Positions 28,221-36,389 of a DNA stretch of 64,000 nt are shown here, one piece after another. The notes under the pieces are model-generated. The model saw only the letters and a list, made by a program, of their open reading frames with translations, did not search any database and had not been told where the DNA came from. Position 1 is the stretch's first letter. Each line of letters begins with the position of its first letter. A program made the position numbers and the translations under genes. Source of the DNA: Paracoccus haematequi (GTDB lineage Bacteria > Pseudomonadota > Alphaproteobacteria > Rhodobacterales > Rhodobacteraceae); contig CAMCVS010000002.1 of assembly GCA_945881965.1 (NCBI GenBank), forward strand, positions 248,001 through 312,000, given 5' to 3'.

Positions 28221-29501
28221 ATGCTTGGAATGGCCGCCCCTTTGATCCGCTCGGAGGCTTCGACTGCGGCGCGTGTTCTGCCGGGGCCGCATGTGCCGCC
28301 ACCGCTGCCGTTTCCGGCGCGGCCAGCAGCGCAGCCCACACCTTTGCCGACGCCTCCGACCGCTGTGGCAGTGCCGCCAAAGGCACGCTGGCGCGGCAGG
28401 CACTGGGGCGTTCTAATGTCCTTTGTGCTTGCCGTCGCGCTGCCGGTTGCGCTGGCGGGGTGGTACCTGTTCGCCCGCGCCGAGGATCAGTTTCGCGCCC
28501 ATCTGGGCTTTGCAATCCGGGGCGAAGCCGGGGCCGCGGCCCTGATTGACGGGATGGCCGGGTTGGCGGCTTTGGGCGGTTCATCGTCGACTGATAGTGC
28601 GATTCTTGAGGAATTTCTGCTGTCGAATGCACTTGTTTCGCGGGTGGACGCGCGGGTTGGGCTCTCGGCCCGGTGGGCGCGGTCGTCTGACCCTCTCTTT
28701 GGTTACACGGGGCAATCTACTGAGGATTTGGTTAAATTCTGGCCGCGCATGGTGGGGTTTACCACACGGCCCGGCAGCGGATTGATCGGTGTCTCCGTGG
28801 CCGCCTTTGCGCCGGATGACGCCGCCGACATCGCGCGCGCCATCCGCGATGAAAGCGAGGCTCTGGTGAATGACTTGTCACGCGCCGCGCGCGACGACGC
28901 CCTGCGTCAAGGCACCGAAGAATTGGCGCGCACCATGACCCGACTGACCGCGGCGCGTCAGGCGATGGCGACGTTCCGCGCGACAAGCCGGATTGTTGAT
29001 CCGGCGGCGGATATCTCTGGCGAAATGGGCATCGTTGCGGACTTGCAACGCAAACTGTCCGAGGAACTGGTGACGCTGGATTTGCTGAACAATGATGCTG
29101 CCGGGCTGCGCACATCGCGCAATGCCGATGTGTCAGGTGCGCGGATTGCGCAGACAGAACGCCGTATCGCCGTGCTGCGGGATCGAATCGCGGCAGAGCG
29201 TGAAAAATTCGGCGGGCTGGCCGAACGCGATTATGCGCAGGTTTTGACCCAGTTCGAGGCGCTGTCGGTCGAGTTGGAATTTGCCCAGCAGTCCTATGTC
29301 GCGGCGCTGGCTGCGCTTGATCTTGCCCGGTCCGAAGCGCGGCGGCAGTCGCGCTATCTTGCCGTTTACGAAGATCCGCAGCCGCCGCAGTCCGCCACGG
29401 CCCCGCGCCGGGGCATGCTGCTGGCGAGTGTGGCGGTGGCGGCCTTGCTGATCTGGTCGGTTGTGGTTCTGGGCGCCTATGGCCTGCGCGACAGATTGTA
29501 A
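28221..29501 (+). CDS. KpsE/BexC-family polysaccharide export inner-membrane protein
   Basis: A 426-residue polysaccharide co-polymerase-like protein. A proline-rich cytoplasmic N-terminus (residues about 20-52) precedes a first membrane segment (GVLMSFVLAVALPVALAGWYLF). A long periplasmic part follows with predicted coiled coil (about 210-370: TRLTAARQAMATFR, RRIAVLRDRIAAEREKF), and a second membrane segment near the end (LLASVAVAALLIWSVVVLGAYG). This matches KpsE/CtrB proteins that bridge the ABC transporter to the outer-membrane export channel. It sits three bases before the ATPase gene. Confidence 0.86.
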   Translation: MLGMAAPLIRSEASTAARVLPGPHVPPPLPFPARPAAQPTPLPTPPTAVAVPPKARWRGRHWGVLMSFVLAVALPVALAGWYLFARAEDQFRAHLGFAIRGEAGAAALIDGMAGLAALGGSSSTDSAILEEFLLSNALVSRVDARVGLSARWARSSDPLFGYTGQSTEDLVKFWPRMVGFTTRPGSGLIGVSVAAFAPDDAADIARAIRDESEALVNDLSRAARDDALRQGTEELARTMTRLTAARQAMATFRATSRIVDPAADISGEMGIVADLQRKLSEELVTLDLLNNDAAGLRTSRNADVSGARIAQTERRIAVLRDRIAAEREKFGGLAERDYAQVLTQFEALSVELEFAQQSYVAALAALDLARSEARRQSRYLAVYEDPQPPQSATAPRRGMLLASVAVAALLIWSVVVLGAYGLRDRL

Positions 29502-29504
29502 CGC

Positions 29505-30182
29505 ATGATCACGCTGGATCGCCTGAGCAAGACCTACCGCAACGGCGGCACGCGACAGGTCATTGCGCGCGATGTCTCGGTCACGTTTCCGGGCGGGCAA
29601 TGCCTTGGGCTTTTGGGGCGCAATGGGGCGGGGAAATCCAGCCTCTTGCGGTTGATCGCCGGACTGATGCGGCCCGATTCTGGGGAAATCCGGCGCCAAG
29701 GCAGCGTATCCTGGCCAGTTGGGTTTCAGGGAAGTTTCCATCCCGATCTGACGGGCGAAGAGAACACCCGCTTTGTCGCGCGGCTTTATGGGTGCGACAC
29801 TGCGGGTCTGGTCGAATTTGTCACGCAATTCTCTGAACTTGGCCATCAGATGCGCCAACCCACCCGGGTCTATTCGTCCGGTCAGAAGGCGCGGCTGGCT
29901 TTTGCCGTCTCGATGGGGGTTCCGTTTGACACCTATTTGATCGACGAGGTCACAGCCGTCGGCGACGGGGCTTTTCGCGCGCGCAGCGAGGCCATGTTGC
30001 GGACACGCTTGCAGGGCGCGGGCGCTATCCTTGTGTCACATTCGATGGATCTGTTGCGGCGCTTGTGCGGCCCCGGCGCGGTGCTGGAGAATGGCAGGAT
30101 TTTCTATTACGCCAAGGTGGAACGGGCGATCGAACATCACGAACATCTGTTGCGCGGGCAGTTGCCGCCGTGGATGCGATGA
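29505..30182 (+). CDS. ABC transporter ATPase for polysaccharide export (KpsT-like)
   Basis: A 225-residue ATPase with Walker A GRNGAGKSS, a KpsT-like signature region YSSGQKARLAF in place of LSGGQ, Walker B TYLIDEVTAVGD and the switch His in LVSHSMD. Length and the SSGQ-type signature are typical of capsule ABC exporters. The partner permease is the minus-strand gene at 27353-28150. It overlaps the glycosyltransferase gene by four bases (ATGA). Confidence 0.92.
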   Translation: MITLDRLSKTYRNGGTRQVIARDVSVTFPGGQCLGLLGRNGAGKSSLLRLIAGLMRPDSGEIRRQGSVSWPVGFQGSFHPDLTGEENTRFVARLYGCDTAGLVEFVTQFSELGHQMRQPTRVYSSGQKARLAFAVSMGVPFDTYLIDEVTAVGDGAFRARSEAMLRTRLQGAGAILVSHSMDLLRRLCGPGAVLENGRIFYYAKVERAIEHHEHLLRGQLPPWMR

Positions 30183-31105
30183 TGCCACGGCAAAAGCATC
30201 AGGCGATAACCGTGTTGATGCCGACGCGGAATGGGGCGCGGTTTTTGGCCGCGCAATTGGCTAGCCTTGCGGCGCAGACCCGGTTGCCCCGGGCCCTGAT
30301 CCTGTCGGATGACGGATCACAGGATCAGACCTGCCAGATCGCTACCGCGTTTGCCCGCGATGCACCGTTTCCGGTTCGGATTCTGTGCGGGCCTGAGCGC
30401 GGGCTGACCGCCAATGCGCTGCGGCTTTTGCAAGCGGCCCCTGCCGGTCCGTTGGCGTGGTCCGATCAGGATGACGTCTGGCTGCCCGACAGATTGGCAC
30501 GCGGGGCGGAGGCTTTGGCAGGTTTGCCGGCGCATCGACCTGTGATTGCCGCCGCCGCCCGTATCGTGACCGATGTGAAACTCGTACCGCGCGGTGTGGT
30601 GCGACCCACGCGATCGGCCGATTTTGCAACCGTGCTGGTGCAGAATCCGGCGGCGGGAAACACGATCCTTATGAACGCCGCAGCGGCCGATTTGGCGCGG
30701 GCGGCGGCAAGCGACACAACGCGTTTGGCACCATTCCCAGACTGGTGGCTTTGTCAGATCGTACTCGGCGCTGGCGGTACGGTGATCTTGGACCCGCAGC
30801 CCTCGGTATTGTATCGCCAGCATGGTACAAATGCTCTTGGAGCGGCGCGCGGCTTGTCTGCGCAGTTATCAAGGGCGCGTCGCCTGTTTGATGGCACATT
30901 CGGGGACTGGCTGCGACAGAACATTCGCGTATTGTTCGCCTCCCGGCATCGCTTTGCGGCCCGTAATCGTCTGATATTGGAACAACTTGACGCAGATTTC
31001 GCAAACCGGCGGTTCCGTCCGGGGCTGCAAGGCATGACGCGCGCCGACCTGACCGGCGATGTTGCTTTTCGATTGGCTGCACGGTTGGGGTGTCTTTATG
31101 CCTAG
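30179..31105 (+). CDS. Glycosyltransferase family 2 protein
   Basis: A 308-residue GT-A fold transferase: ITVLMPTRNGARFLAAQLASL at the N-terminus, ILSDDGSQDQT for nucleotide binding and WSDQDDVWLPDRL with the metal-binding acidic motif. This pattern is common in rhamnosyl- and related transferases of O-antigen and capsule loci. Tandem ATGs at 30179 and 30182 overlap the KpsT-like stop. The frame upstream of these is a shadow. No membrane segment is seen. The donor sugar cannot be told. Confidence 0.88.
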   Translation: MMPRQKHQAITVLMPTRNGARFLAAQLASLAAQTRLPRALILSDDGSQDQTCQIATAFARDAPFPVRILCGPERGLTANALRLLQAAPAGPLAWSDQDDVWLPDRLARGAEALAGLPAHRPVIAAAARIVTDVKLVPRGVVRPTRSADFATVLVQNPAAGNTILMNAAAADLARAAASDTTRLAPFPDWWLCQIVLGAGGTVILDPQPSVLYRQHGTNALGAARGLSAQLSRARRLFDGTFGDWLRQNIRVLFASRHRFAARNRLILEQLDADFANRRFRPGLQGMTRADLTGDVAFRLAARLGCLYA

Positions 31106-31209
31106 CGCCGTTTTCGTGACAATTGTGCGGGCAATTCATGTCTTGGTCATGATCCTGCCACGCGCATGGCGGCGCGCCCGCGCATCTTTCCTCCAAACGG
31201 AGGATGCCA

Positions 31210-32721
31210 ATGCCGCAGATGCAGCACAGTGTGAACTTCACCAACCCGGCCTGGGTCTATCTGGCCGGGATCGAAACGCTGGAAACGGTGACCACGCCGC
31301 AGGGCACATGGGTCTACGCAGGGTCGCGCGCGTTGGGCGGGGTCACCGGCTTTGCGGTTACCGACGGCGCGGCGACGGTTCTGGGATCATGGGCCGTGCC
31401 GGGGCGTGGGTCGTCCTTTCTGCTGGAGGAGATCGGCTGGATCGACGTCAACGGTCAGCCCCGCTTGATCGTGACCGAAACGGCCAGCAGCCATGTCGAA
31501 AGCTTTGCGATTGGCGCGGACGGGCGATTGTCCGGGGCAATTTCCCTGACAGGGCTGGGCAGCACGGCGATCGGACAGATTGCCACTGTCGCCACATCGG
31601 GCGGGGATGTGGTGATTTCCGGTGCGGCCGTGACACCTGGATTGACTCTATTCCGCATGACCACGCCTGCGGCAGCGACCCTTTTGCCAGCGTCGGGCAG
31701 CACCGTCACCGCGTCACTCACCCTCCCCGACACGCCAAAAACCGCGCTCTCCGACAGCGCGGATGTGGTGACATTCGGCGCGGCGCAGCGGTTCGTGGTG
31801 AACGCGGCGCAGGGCGATGGCGGACTGTCAAGTTTCTCTGTAGCTGGGGACGGCACCCTGACCCTGATCGACACCATCGGGGTCAAGGAAGGCATCTGGG
31901 CCACGGGGATCGCGGCTCTGGCCCCGGTCATGGCCCATGGCACCCAATACGCCGCCGTTGCCGCGACCCTGTCCAGCAGCCTGACCTTGGTGCGCGTCAA
32001 CCCTTTGGGCGTGATGTTTGTCGCGGACCACCGTTTCGACGACTTGACCACCCGGTTCTCGCGGCTGACCGATGTCGCAGCGTTCGAGGTGGGCGCGCGG
32101 GGGTTCATCGTCGCGGGGGGCGCGGATGACGGGATCAGCCTGTTCGAGGTGCTGCCCGACGGGCAATTGTTCCATCATCAGGCGCTGGCGCAGGCCCCGG
32201 GCCAGGTGCTGTCGAATGTCAGTGCCGTCACTGTGGCGAATACCGGCAGCGCAGTGCAGATTTTCATCGCCGGATCGGGCGTGCAGGGCGTGACCCAGCT
32301 GGTGCTGCCCAAGGCCCAGATCGCTGCGCCTTTGATCGGTGGAGCCGGGGCTGATCTGCTGTCGGGTGGCGCGGTCGATGACCTGATCTGGGGGGGCGCG
32401 GGGGCTGACACGCTGATCGGCGGCGACGGGCGCGATATTCTGGCGGGTGGGCCCGGCGCGGATCGGCTGACCGGGGGCAACGGCGCGGATATCTTCATCT
32501 TTGATCGCGGACCCGACCGTGACCAGATCGAGGATTTTCAGCGCGGTGCGGACAAGATCGACCTGTCAGGTTGGGGCCGGGTGTATTCCCCCGCAGAATT
32601 GACCATTCGCAGCCGCCCGACCGGCGCGGATGTCAGTTTCGAAGGCAACACCCTGCGGATCATAAGCGCCGATGGCACGGCGCTGGACGCGATGTTGTTA
32701 GCCGACAGCTTCCTGTTCTGA
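31210..32721 (+). CDS. RTX-type calcium-binding secreted protein
   Basis: A 503-residue protein in two parts. Residues about 1-370 are beta-rich repeats rich in Thr, Gly and Val, possibly a propeller. The C-terminus has six glycine-rich nonapeptides (GGAGADLLS, GGAGADTLI, GGDGRDILA, GGPGADRLT and variants), then DQIEDFQRGADKIDLSGW and a C-terminal tail typical of type I secretion substrates. ACGGAGG ends one base before an in-frame ATG at 31204, so the ATG at 31210, six bases away, is the better start. There is no N-terminal signal peptide, as expected. No type I secretion genes are nearby. Confidence 0.88.
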   Translation: MPQMQHSVNFTNPAWVYLAGIETLETVTTPQGTWVYAGSRALGGVTGFAVTDGAATVLGSWAVPGRGSSFLLEEIGWIDVNGQPRLIVTETASSHVESFAIGADGRLSGAISLTGLGSTAIGQIATVATSGGDVVISGAAVTPGLTLFRMTTPAAATLLPASGSTVTASLTLPDTPKTALSDSADVVTFGAAQRFVVNAAQGDGGLSSFSVAGDGTLTLIDTIGVKEGIWATGIAALAPVMAHGTQYAAVAATLSSSLTLVRVNPLGVMFVADHRFDDLTTRFSRLTDVAAFEVGARGFIVAGGADDGISLFEVLPDGQLFHHQALAQAPGQVLSNVSAVTVANTGSAVQIFIAGSGVQGVTQLVLPKAQIAAPLIGGAGADLLSGGAVDDLIWGGAGADTLIGGDGRDILAGGPGADRLTGGNGADIFIFDRGPDRDQIEDFQRGADKIDLSGWGRVYSPAELTIRSRPTGADVSFEGNTLRIISADGTALDAMLLADSFLF

Positions 32722-32742
32722 CCCTGACACAAAACCGGAAAA

Positions 32743-32818
32743 TGGTGAGCCGTGCGGGATTCGAACCTGCGACCCAGTGATTAAAAATCACTTGCTCTAC
32801 CAACTGAGCTAACGGCCC
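32743..32818 (-). tRNA. tRNA-Lys (anticodon UUU)
   Basis: A 76-base cloverleaf on the minus strand with encoded CCA. The acceptor stem GGGCCGT pairs with ACGGCTC (one G-U). The D arm is GCTC-AGTTGGTA-GAGC. The anticodon stem AGTGA/TCACT encloses loop TTTTTAA with anticodon TTT and A37. The T arm is GCAGG-TTCGAAT-CCTGC. It stands alone, antisense to the plus-strand genes around it. Confidence 0.97.
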
Positions 32819-32946
32819 CACGAGGGGCTAATTATGAATATGCCGTAACAGGGTCAACCCCAAAAACAGGGACAATTTCGACCACGCTGGATTCCGGGCA
32901 GGTCCGGGTTTATACCGGCACATCGGACCTGTAGGGATGAACCGGG

Positions 32947-33765
32947 ATGGCGCTGGCCTTTATGAAGATGCACGGGCTTGGCAATGACTTTGTCGTGGTC
33001 GATGCGCGCGATGCGCAGGTGGACGTCCGGCCTGCGCTGGTGGCGGCGCTGGCCGACCGGCATCTTGGCATCGGGTTCGATCAGCTGGCCGTGATCCATC
33101 CCGGTGGCAATGCTGATGCGCATCTGGAATTTCTGAATGCGGATGGGTCCGCAAGTGCGGCCTGCGGTAACGCGACCCGCTGTATCGCGCGGTTTCTGAT
33201 GGATAAAACCGGACGTGACCGGCTGGTGCTGACGACGGCGCGGGGACAGCTGGTGGCCGAAGATCGCGGTGCCGGGTTGACAGCGGTCAACATGGGGCAA
33301 CCGCAGATGGATTGGCAGGATATTCCGCTGGCCCATGCGATGGACACGCTGGAATTGCCGATTGACGGCGCACCGACCGCGACAGGCATGGGCAACCCGC
33401 ATTGCACGTTTTTTGTGCCCGATGCGCTGGCGGTCGATCTGGCCCTGCGCGGGGCCGCGATCGAACATCACCCGCTGTTTCCCGCGCGCACCAATGTGCA
33501 ATTTGCCCATGTCGCGGGGCCGGATCACCTGCGGATGCGGGTCTGGGAACGCGGCGTGGGGGTCACTCTGGCGTCCGGGTCGTCGTCCTGTGCGGTGGCG
33601 GTCGCGGCGCACCGGCGCGGCCTGACCGGGCGGCAGGTGCAGGTCGATCTGGACGGCGGCACGTTGCAGATCGACTGGACGGACGATGGCGTGTGGATGA
33701 TCGGGCCGACGATGCATGTCGCGGATGGCATCCTAAGCGATCAGTTTCTGGCGGCGATCCCATGA
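32947..33765 (+). CDS. dapF: Diaminopimelate epimerase, with Ser in place of the second catalytic Cys
   Basis: DapF interconverts LL- and meso-diaminopimelate for lysine and peptidoglycan. The 272 residues show [34 protein letters not shown] (Cys73 matches the first catalytic Cys of the family) and [11 protein letters not shown]. The second site, normally TxACGTGAC, reads TLASGSSSC here: the residue aligned with the catalytic Cys is Ser210, encoded by TCC at 33574-33576, and a Cys remains five positions later. Activity by the usual two-Cys mechanism is therefore in doubt. It overlaps mtaB by four bases (ATGA). Confidence 0.9.
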   Translation: MALAFMKMHGLGNDFVVVDARDAQVDVRPALVAALADRHLGIGFDQLAVIHPGGNADAHLEFLNADGSASAACGNATRCIARFLMDKTGRDRLVLTTARGQLVAEDRGAGLTAVNMGQPQMDWQDIPLAHAMDTLELPIDGAPTATGMGNPHCTFFVPDALAVDLALRGAAIEHHPLFPARTNVQFAHVAGPDHLRMRVWERGVGVTLASGSSSCAVAVAAHRRGLTGRQVQVDLDGGTLQIDWTDDGVWMIGPTMHVADGILSDQFLAAIP

Positions 33766-35012
33766 CCGTGCCGATCCTGTCCACGCATGGCTGCCGCCTG
33801 AACGCCTATGAATCCGAGGCCATGCGCGAATTGGCGACGCAGGCGGGCGTGGAAAACGCCGTGATCGTAAACACTTGCGCGGTGACCGCCGAGGCGGTGA
33901 AAAAGGCGCGCCAGGACATCCGCCGCCTGAAGCGCGACAATCCGGGGGCGACCATCATCGTGACGGGCTGCGCGGCCCAGACCGAACCCGCGACCTTTGC
34001 CGCGATGGCCGAGGTGGACCACGTCATCGGCAATACCGAGAAAATGCAGGCCGAGACATGGTCCCGGCTGGCCCCCGATTTCGTCGGGGACACCGAACGC
34101 GTGCAGGTCAACGATATCATGAGCGTGCGCGAAACCGCAGGCCATCTGATCGACGGCTTTGGCCGTCACCGCGCCTATGTGCAGGTGCAGAACGGCTGTG
34201 ATCACCGCTGCACCTTCTGCATCATTCCGTTCGGGCGCGGCAATTCGCGGTCGGTTCCGGCGGGCGTGGTGGTGGATCAGATCAGGCGGCTGGTGGATCG
34301 CGGGTTCCTTGAGGTGGTGCTGACCGGCGTTGACATGACGTCCTGGGGGGCTGATCTGCCGGGCGCGCCCCGGCTGGGCGATCTGGTGATGCGGATCCTG
34401 CGGCTGGTGCCCGATCTGCCCCGGCTGCGGATATCATCCATCGACAGCATCGAGGTGGACAACGCGTTGATGGGCGCGATTGCGACCGAGCCGCGCCTGA
34501 TGCCGCATCTGCACCTGTCGTTGCAGCACGGCGATGACCTGATCTTGAAGCGGATGAAGCGGCGGCACCTGCGCGATGACGCGATCCGGTTTTGCGAAGA
34601 TGCCCGCGCCGTGCGGCCTGATATGACCTTTGGGGCCGATATCATCGCCGGGTTCCCGACCGAAACCGATGCACATTTCGCGCAATCGCTGGCGTTGGTG
34701 CGGGACTGCGGGCTGACCTGGCTGCATGTGTTTCCCTATAGCGCGCGGCAGGGCACACCGGCGGCGCGGATGCCACAGGTGGAGGCGGGCACGATCCGCG
34801 ACCGCGCAGCGCGGTTGCGGGCGGCGGGCGATGCCGCAGTGGCGCAACATCTGGCGTCGCAACTGGGGGTGACCCACAAGGTGTTGACCGAAAGCCCGCA
34901 GATGGGCCGCACCGAGCAATTCGCCGAAGTCCGCTTTGCCACCCCGCAACCCGAGGGTGCGATTGTGACCGCGGGCATCCGGGCTGTTCAAGACGGTCGG
35001 CTTGTGGCTTGA
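33762..35012 (+). CDS. mtaB: tRNA t6A37 methylthiotransferase MtaB
   Basis: A 416-residue radical-SAM methylthiotransferase, which converts t6A37 to ms2t6A37 in ANN-decoding tRNAs such as tRNA-Lys. The N-terminal domain has three cluster cysteines ([23 protein letters not shown]). The radical-SAM motif is [28 protein letters not shown] and [11 protein letters not shown] are typical. It overlaps dapF by ATGA. The frame is open upstream to 33402 but that part lies in dapF and is a shadow. A tRNA-Lys(UUU) gene lies 0.95 kb upstream. Confidence 0.95.
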   Translation: MTVPILSTHGCRLNAYESEAMRELATQAGVENAVIVNTCAVTAEAVKKARQDIRRLKRDNPGATIIVTGCAAQTEPATFAAMAEVDHVIGNTEKMQAETWSRLAPDFVGDTERVQVNDIMSVRETAGHLIDGFGRHRAYVQVQNGCDHRCTFCIIPFGRGNSRSVPAGVVVDQIRRLVDRGFLEVVLTGVDMTSWGADLPGAPRLGDLVMRILRLVPDLPRLRISSIDSIEVDNALMGAIATEPRLMPHLHLSLQHGDDLILKRMKRRHLRDDAIRFCEDARAVRPDMTFGADIIAGFPTETDAHFAQSLALVRDCGLTWLHVFPYSARQGTPAARMPQVEAGTIRDRAARLRAAGDAAVAQHLASQLGVTHKVLTESPQMGRTEQFAEVRFATPQPEGAIVTAGIRAVQDGRLVA

Positions 35013-35020
35013 TCTGTCGA

Positions 35021-35069
35021 CGGGGGGCGCTGCCCCCCGACCCCCGGGATACTTCTGGCAAGATGAATG
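35021..35069. repeat. Interspersed GC hairpin element, copy 2
   Basis: GGGGGGCGCTGCCCCCC is followed by CCCCCGGGATACTT, an element much like copy 1 at 15671-15722. It fills the 69-base gap between mtaB and the PaiB-type gene and ends next to its ribosome site. Confidence 0.65.
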
Positions 35070-35081
35070 AAGGAGCGCGCA

Positions 35082-35705
35082 ATGCACCCGAACCCCGCTT
35101 TTCGCCGTGTCGCGGCGGAGCATAGCCTTGACCTGATCCGCGCGCGGTCATTCGGCATCCTGACGGTTGGTGCCTCTGAGGGGCCGTTGGCCAGCCACAT
35201 TCCGTTCCTGCTGTCGGATGATGCCGCCCAGGTCGAATTTCATCTGGTGCGCAATTCACCGATGGCGCGCGCCTTGGAAGAGGGGGCTTTGGGCGATGGT
35301 GCAGCGGTGCGGCTGATCGTGGAGGGGCCGGAGGGGTATGTGTCCCCCGACTGGTATGGCGCAGAGGATCAGGTGCCGACCTGGAACTATGCCGCCGTGC
35401 ATCTGACAGGCCGCGCGCGGCTAGCTCCGGAGGTGGATTTTCATGCGCTGCTGGACCGGTTGTCGGCGCATTTCGAGGACCGGTTGCGGCCCAAGACGCC
35501 TTGGGTGTCGTCCAAGATGTCCGAGGGCGTGATGGACCGGATGATGCGCGGGATTGTGCCCTGTCTGATGGCGGTCAACGACATTCAGGCGACCTGGAAG
35601 CTGGGCCAGAACAAGCCGGATGAGGTGCGGCGGGCGGCGGCGGCGGGGCTGGAGGGCGTGGGGAACGGGGCTTTGGCCGCGCTGATGCGCGATCCACCCG
35701 GCTGA
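35082..35705 (+). CDS. PaiB-type FMN-binding protein
   Basis: A 207-residue protein of the PaiB family (FMN-binding split barrel, annotated as a negative transcriptional regulator). Typical motifs are MHPNPAFRR at the start, GPLASHIPFLL, FHLVRNSPMARAL, SPDWYGAEDQVPTWNYAAVH and ATWKLGQNK. AAGGAG seven bases before the ATG at 35082 supports this start over 35067. No DNA-binding motif is visible, so a role in transcription is not shown. Confidence 0.88.
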   Translation: MHPNPAFRRVAAEHSLDLIRARSFGILTVGASEGPLASHIPFLLSDDAAQVEFHLVRNSPMARALEEGALGDGAAVRLIVEGPEGYVSPDWYGAEDQVPTWNYAAVHLTGRARLAPEVDFHALLDRLSAHFEDRLRPKTPWVSSKMSEGVMDRMMRGIVPCLMAVNDIQATWKLGQNKPDEVRRAAAAGLEGVGNGALAALMRDPPG

Positions 35706-35780
35706 TAGCCCGCGTGATAGCCCGCATGATAGACAGCGCGCGCGGCGCAGGCTAGCGTTCCGGTGAACCGGAGGTCCGCC

Positions 35781-36380
35781 ATGAAACTGATCCACGCTCC
35801 TGCCTCGCCCTTTGTCCGCAAGGTGCGGGTGACACTCATCGCCTGCAACATGGCGGATCGCGTCGAACTGGTGCCGGTGGCGACCACGGCGCTGGCGACC
35901 GCGCCCGCAGCACGCGCCGCCAATCCGCTGGGCAAGATCCCGGCCCTGATCCGGGACGATGGCCCCGCCTTGCACGATTCGGGCGTGATCTGCCGCTATC
36001 TGGATACACTTGCGGGGGCTGGGCTGTTCGATCCCACCGACTGGGCGGCGATGACGCTGGAATCGCTGGCGGATGGCATCATGGAGGCGGGGGTGCTGAT
36101 GGTCTATGAGACGCGCCTGCGCCCGCCAGAGGCGCAATTCGCGCCTTGGGTCGAGGCGCAATGGGGCAAGATCACCGGCGCGCTGGATGATATCGAGGCG
36201 AATTGGATGGGGTATCTGGACGGACCCCTGACCGGGGCGCAGATCGCGGTGGGTTGTGCGCTGGGATATCTGGATTTCCGCCACGGCGCACGGAACTGGC
36301 GCGCGGGCCGTGGCGGGTTGGATGACTGGTTCGCGGCGTTTTCGCAGCGGGACGCGATGCTGGCGACGCAGCCCGCGTAA
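35781..36380 (+). CDS. Glutathione S-transferase family protein
   Basis: A 199-residue GST-like protein. The thioredoxin-fold N-terminus has APASPFVRKVRVTL (Ser as likely glutathione-activating residue), NPLGKIPAL with the cis-Pro, and HDSGVICRYLD, which binds the gamma-glutamyl group. The C-terminal part is helical. GGAGG six bases before the ATG fixes the start at 35781. Substrate unknown. It ends nine bases before the convergent malyl-CoA lyase gene. Confidence 0.9.
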   Translation: MKLIHAPASPFVRKVRVTLIACNMADRVELVPVATTALATAPAARAANPLGKIPALIRDDGPALHDSGVICRYLDTLAGAGLFDPTDWAAMTLESLADGIMEAGVLMVYETRLRPPEAQFAPWVEAQWGKITGALDDIEANWMGYLDGPLTGAQIAVGCALGYLDFRHGARNWRAGRGGLDDWFAAFSQRDAMLATQPA

Positions 36381-36389
36381 CGCGGGGGG

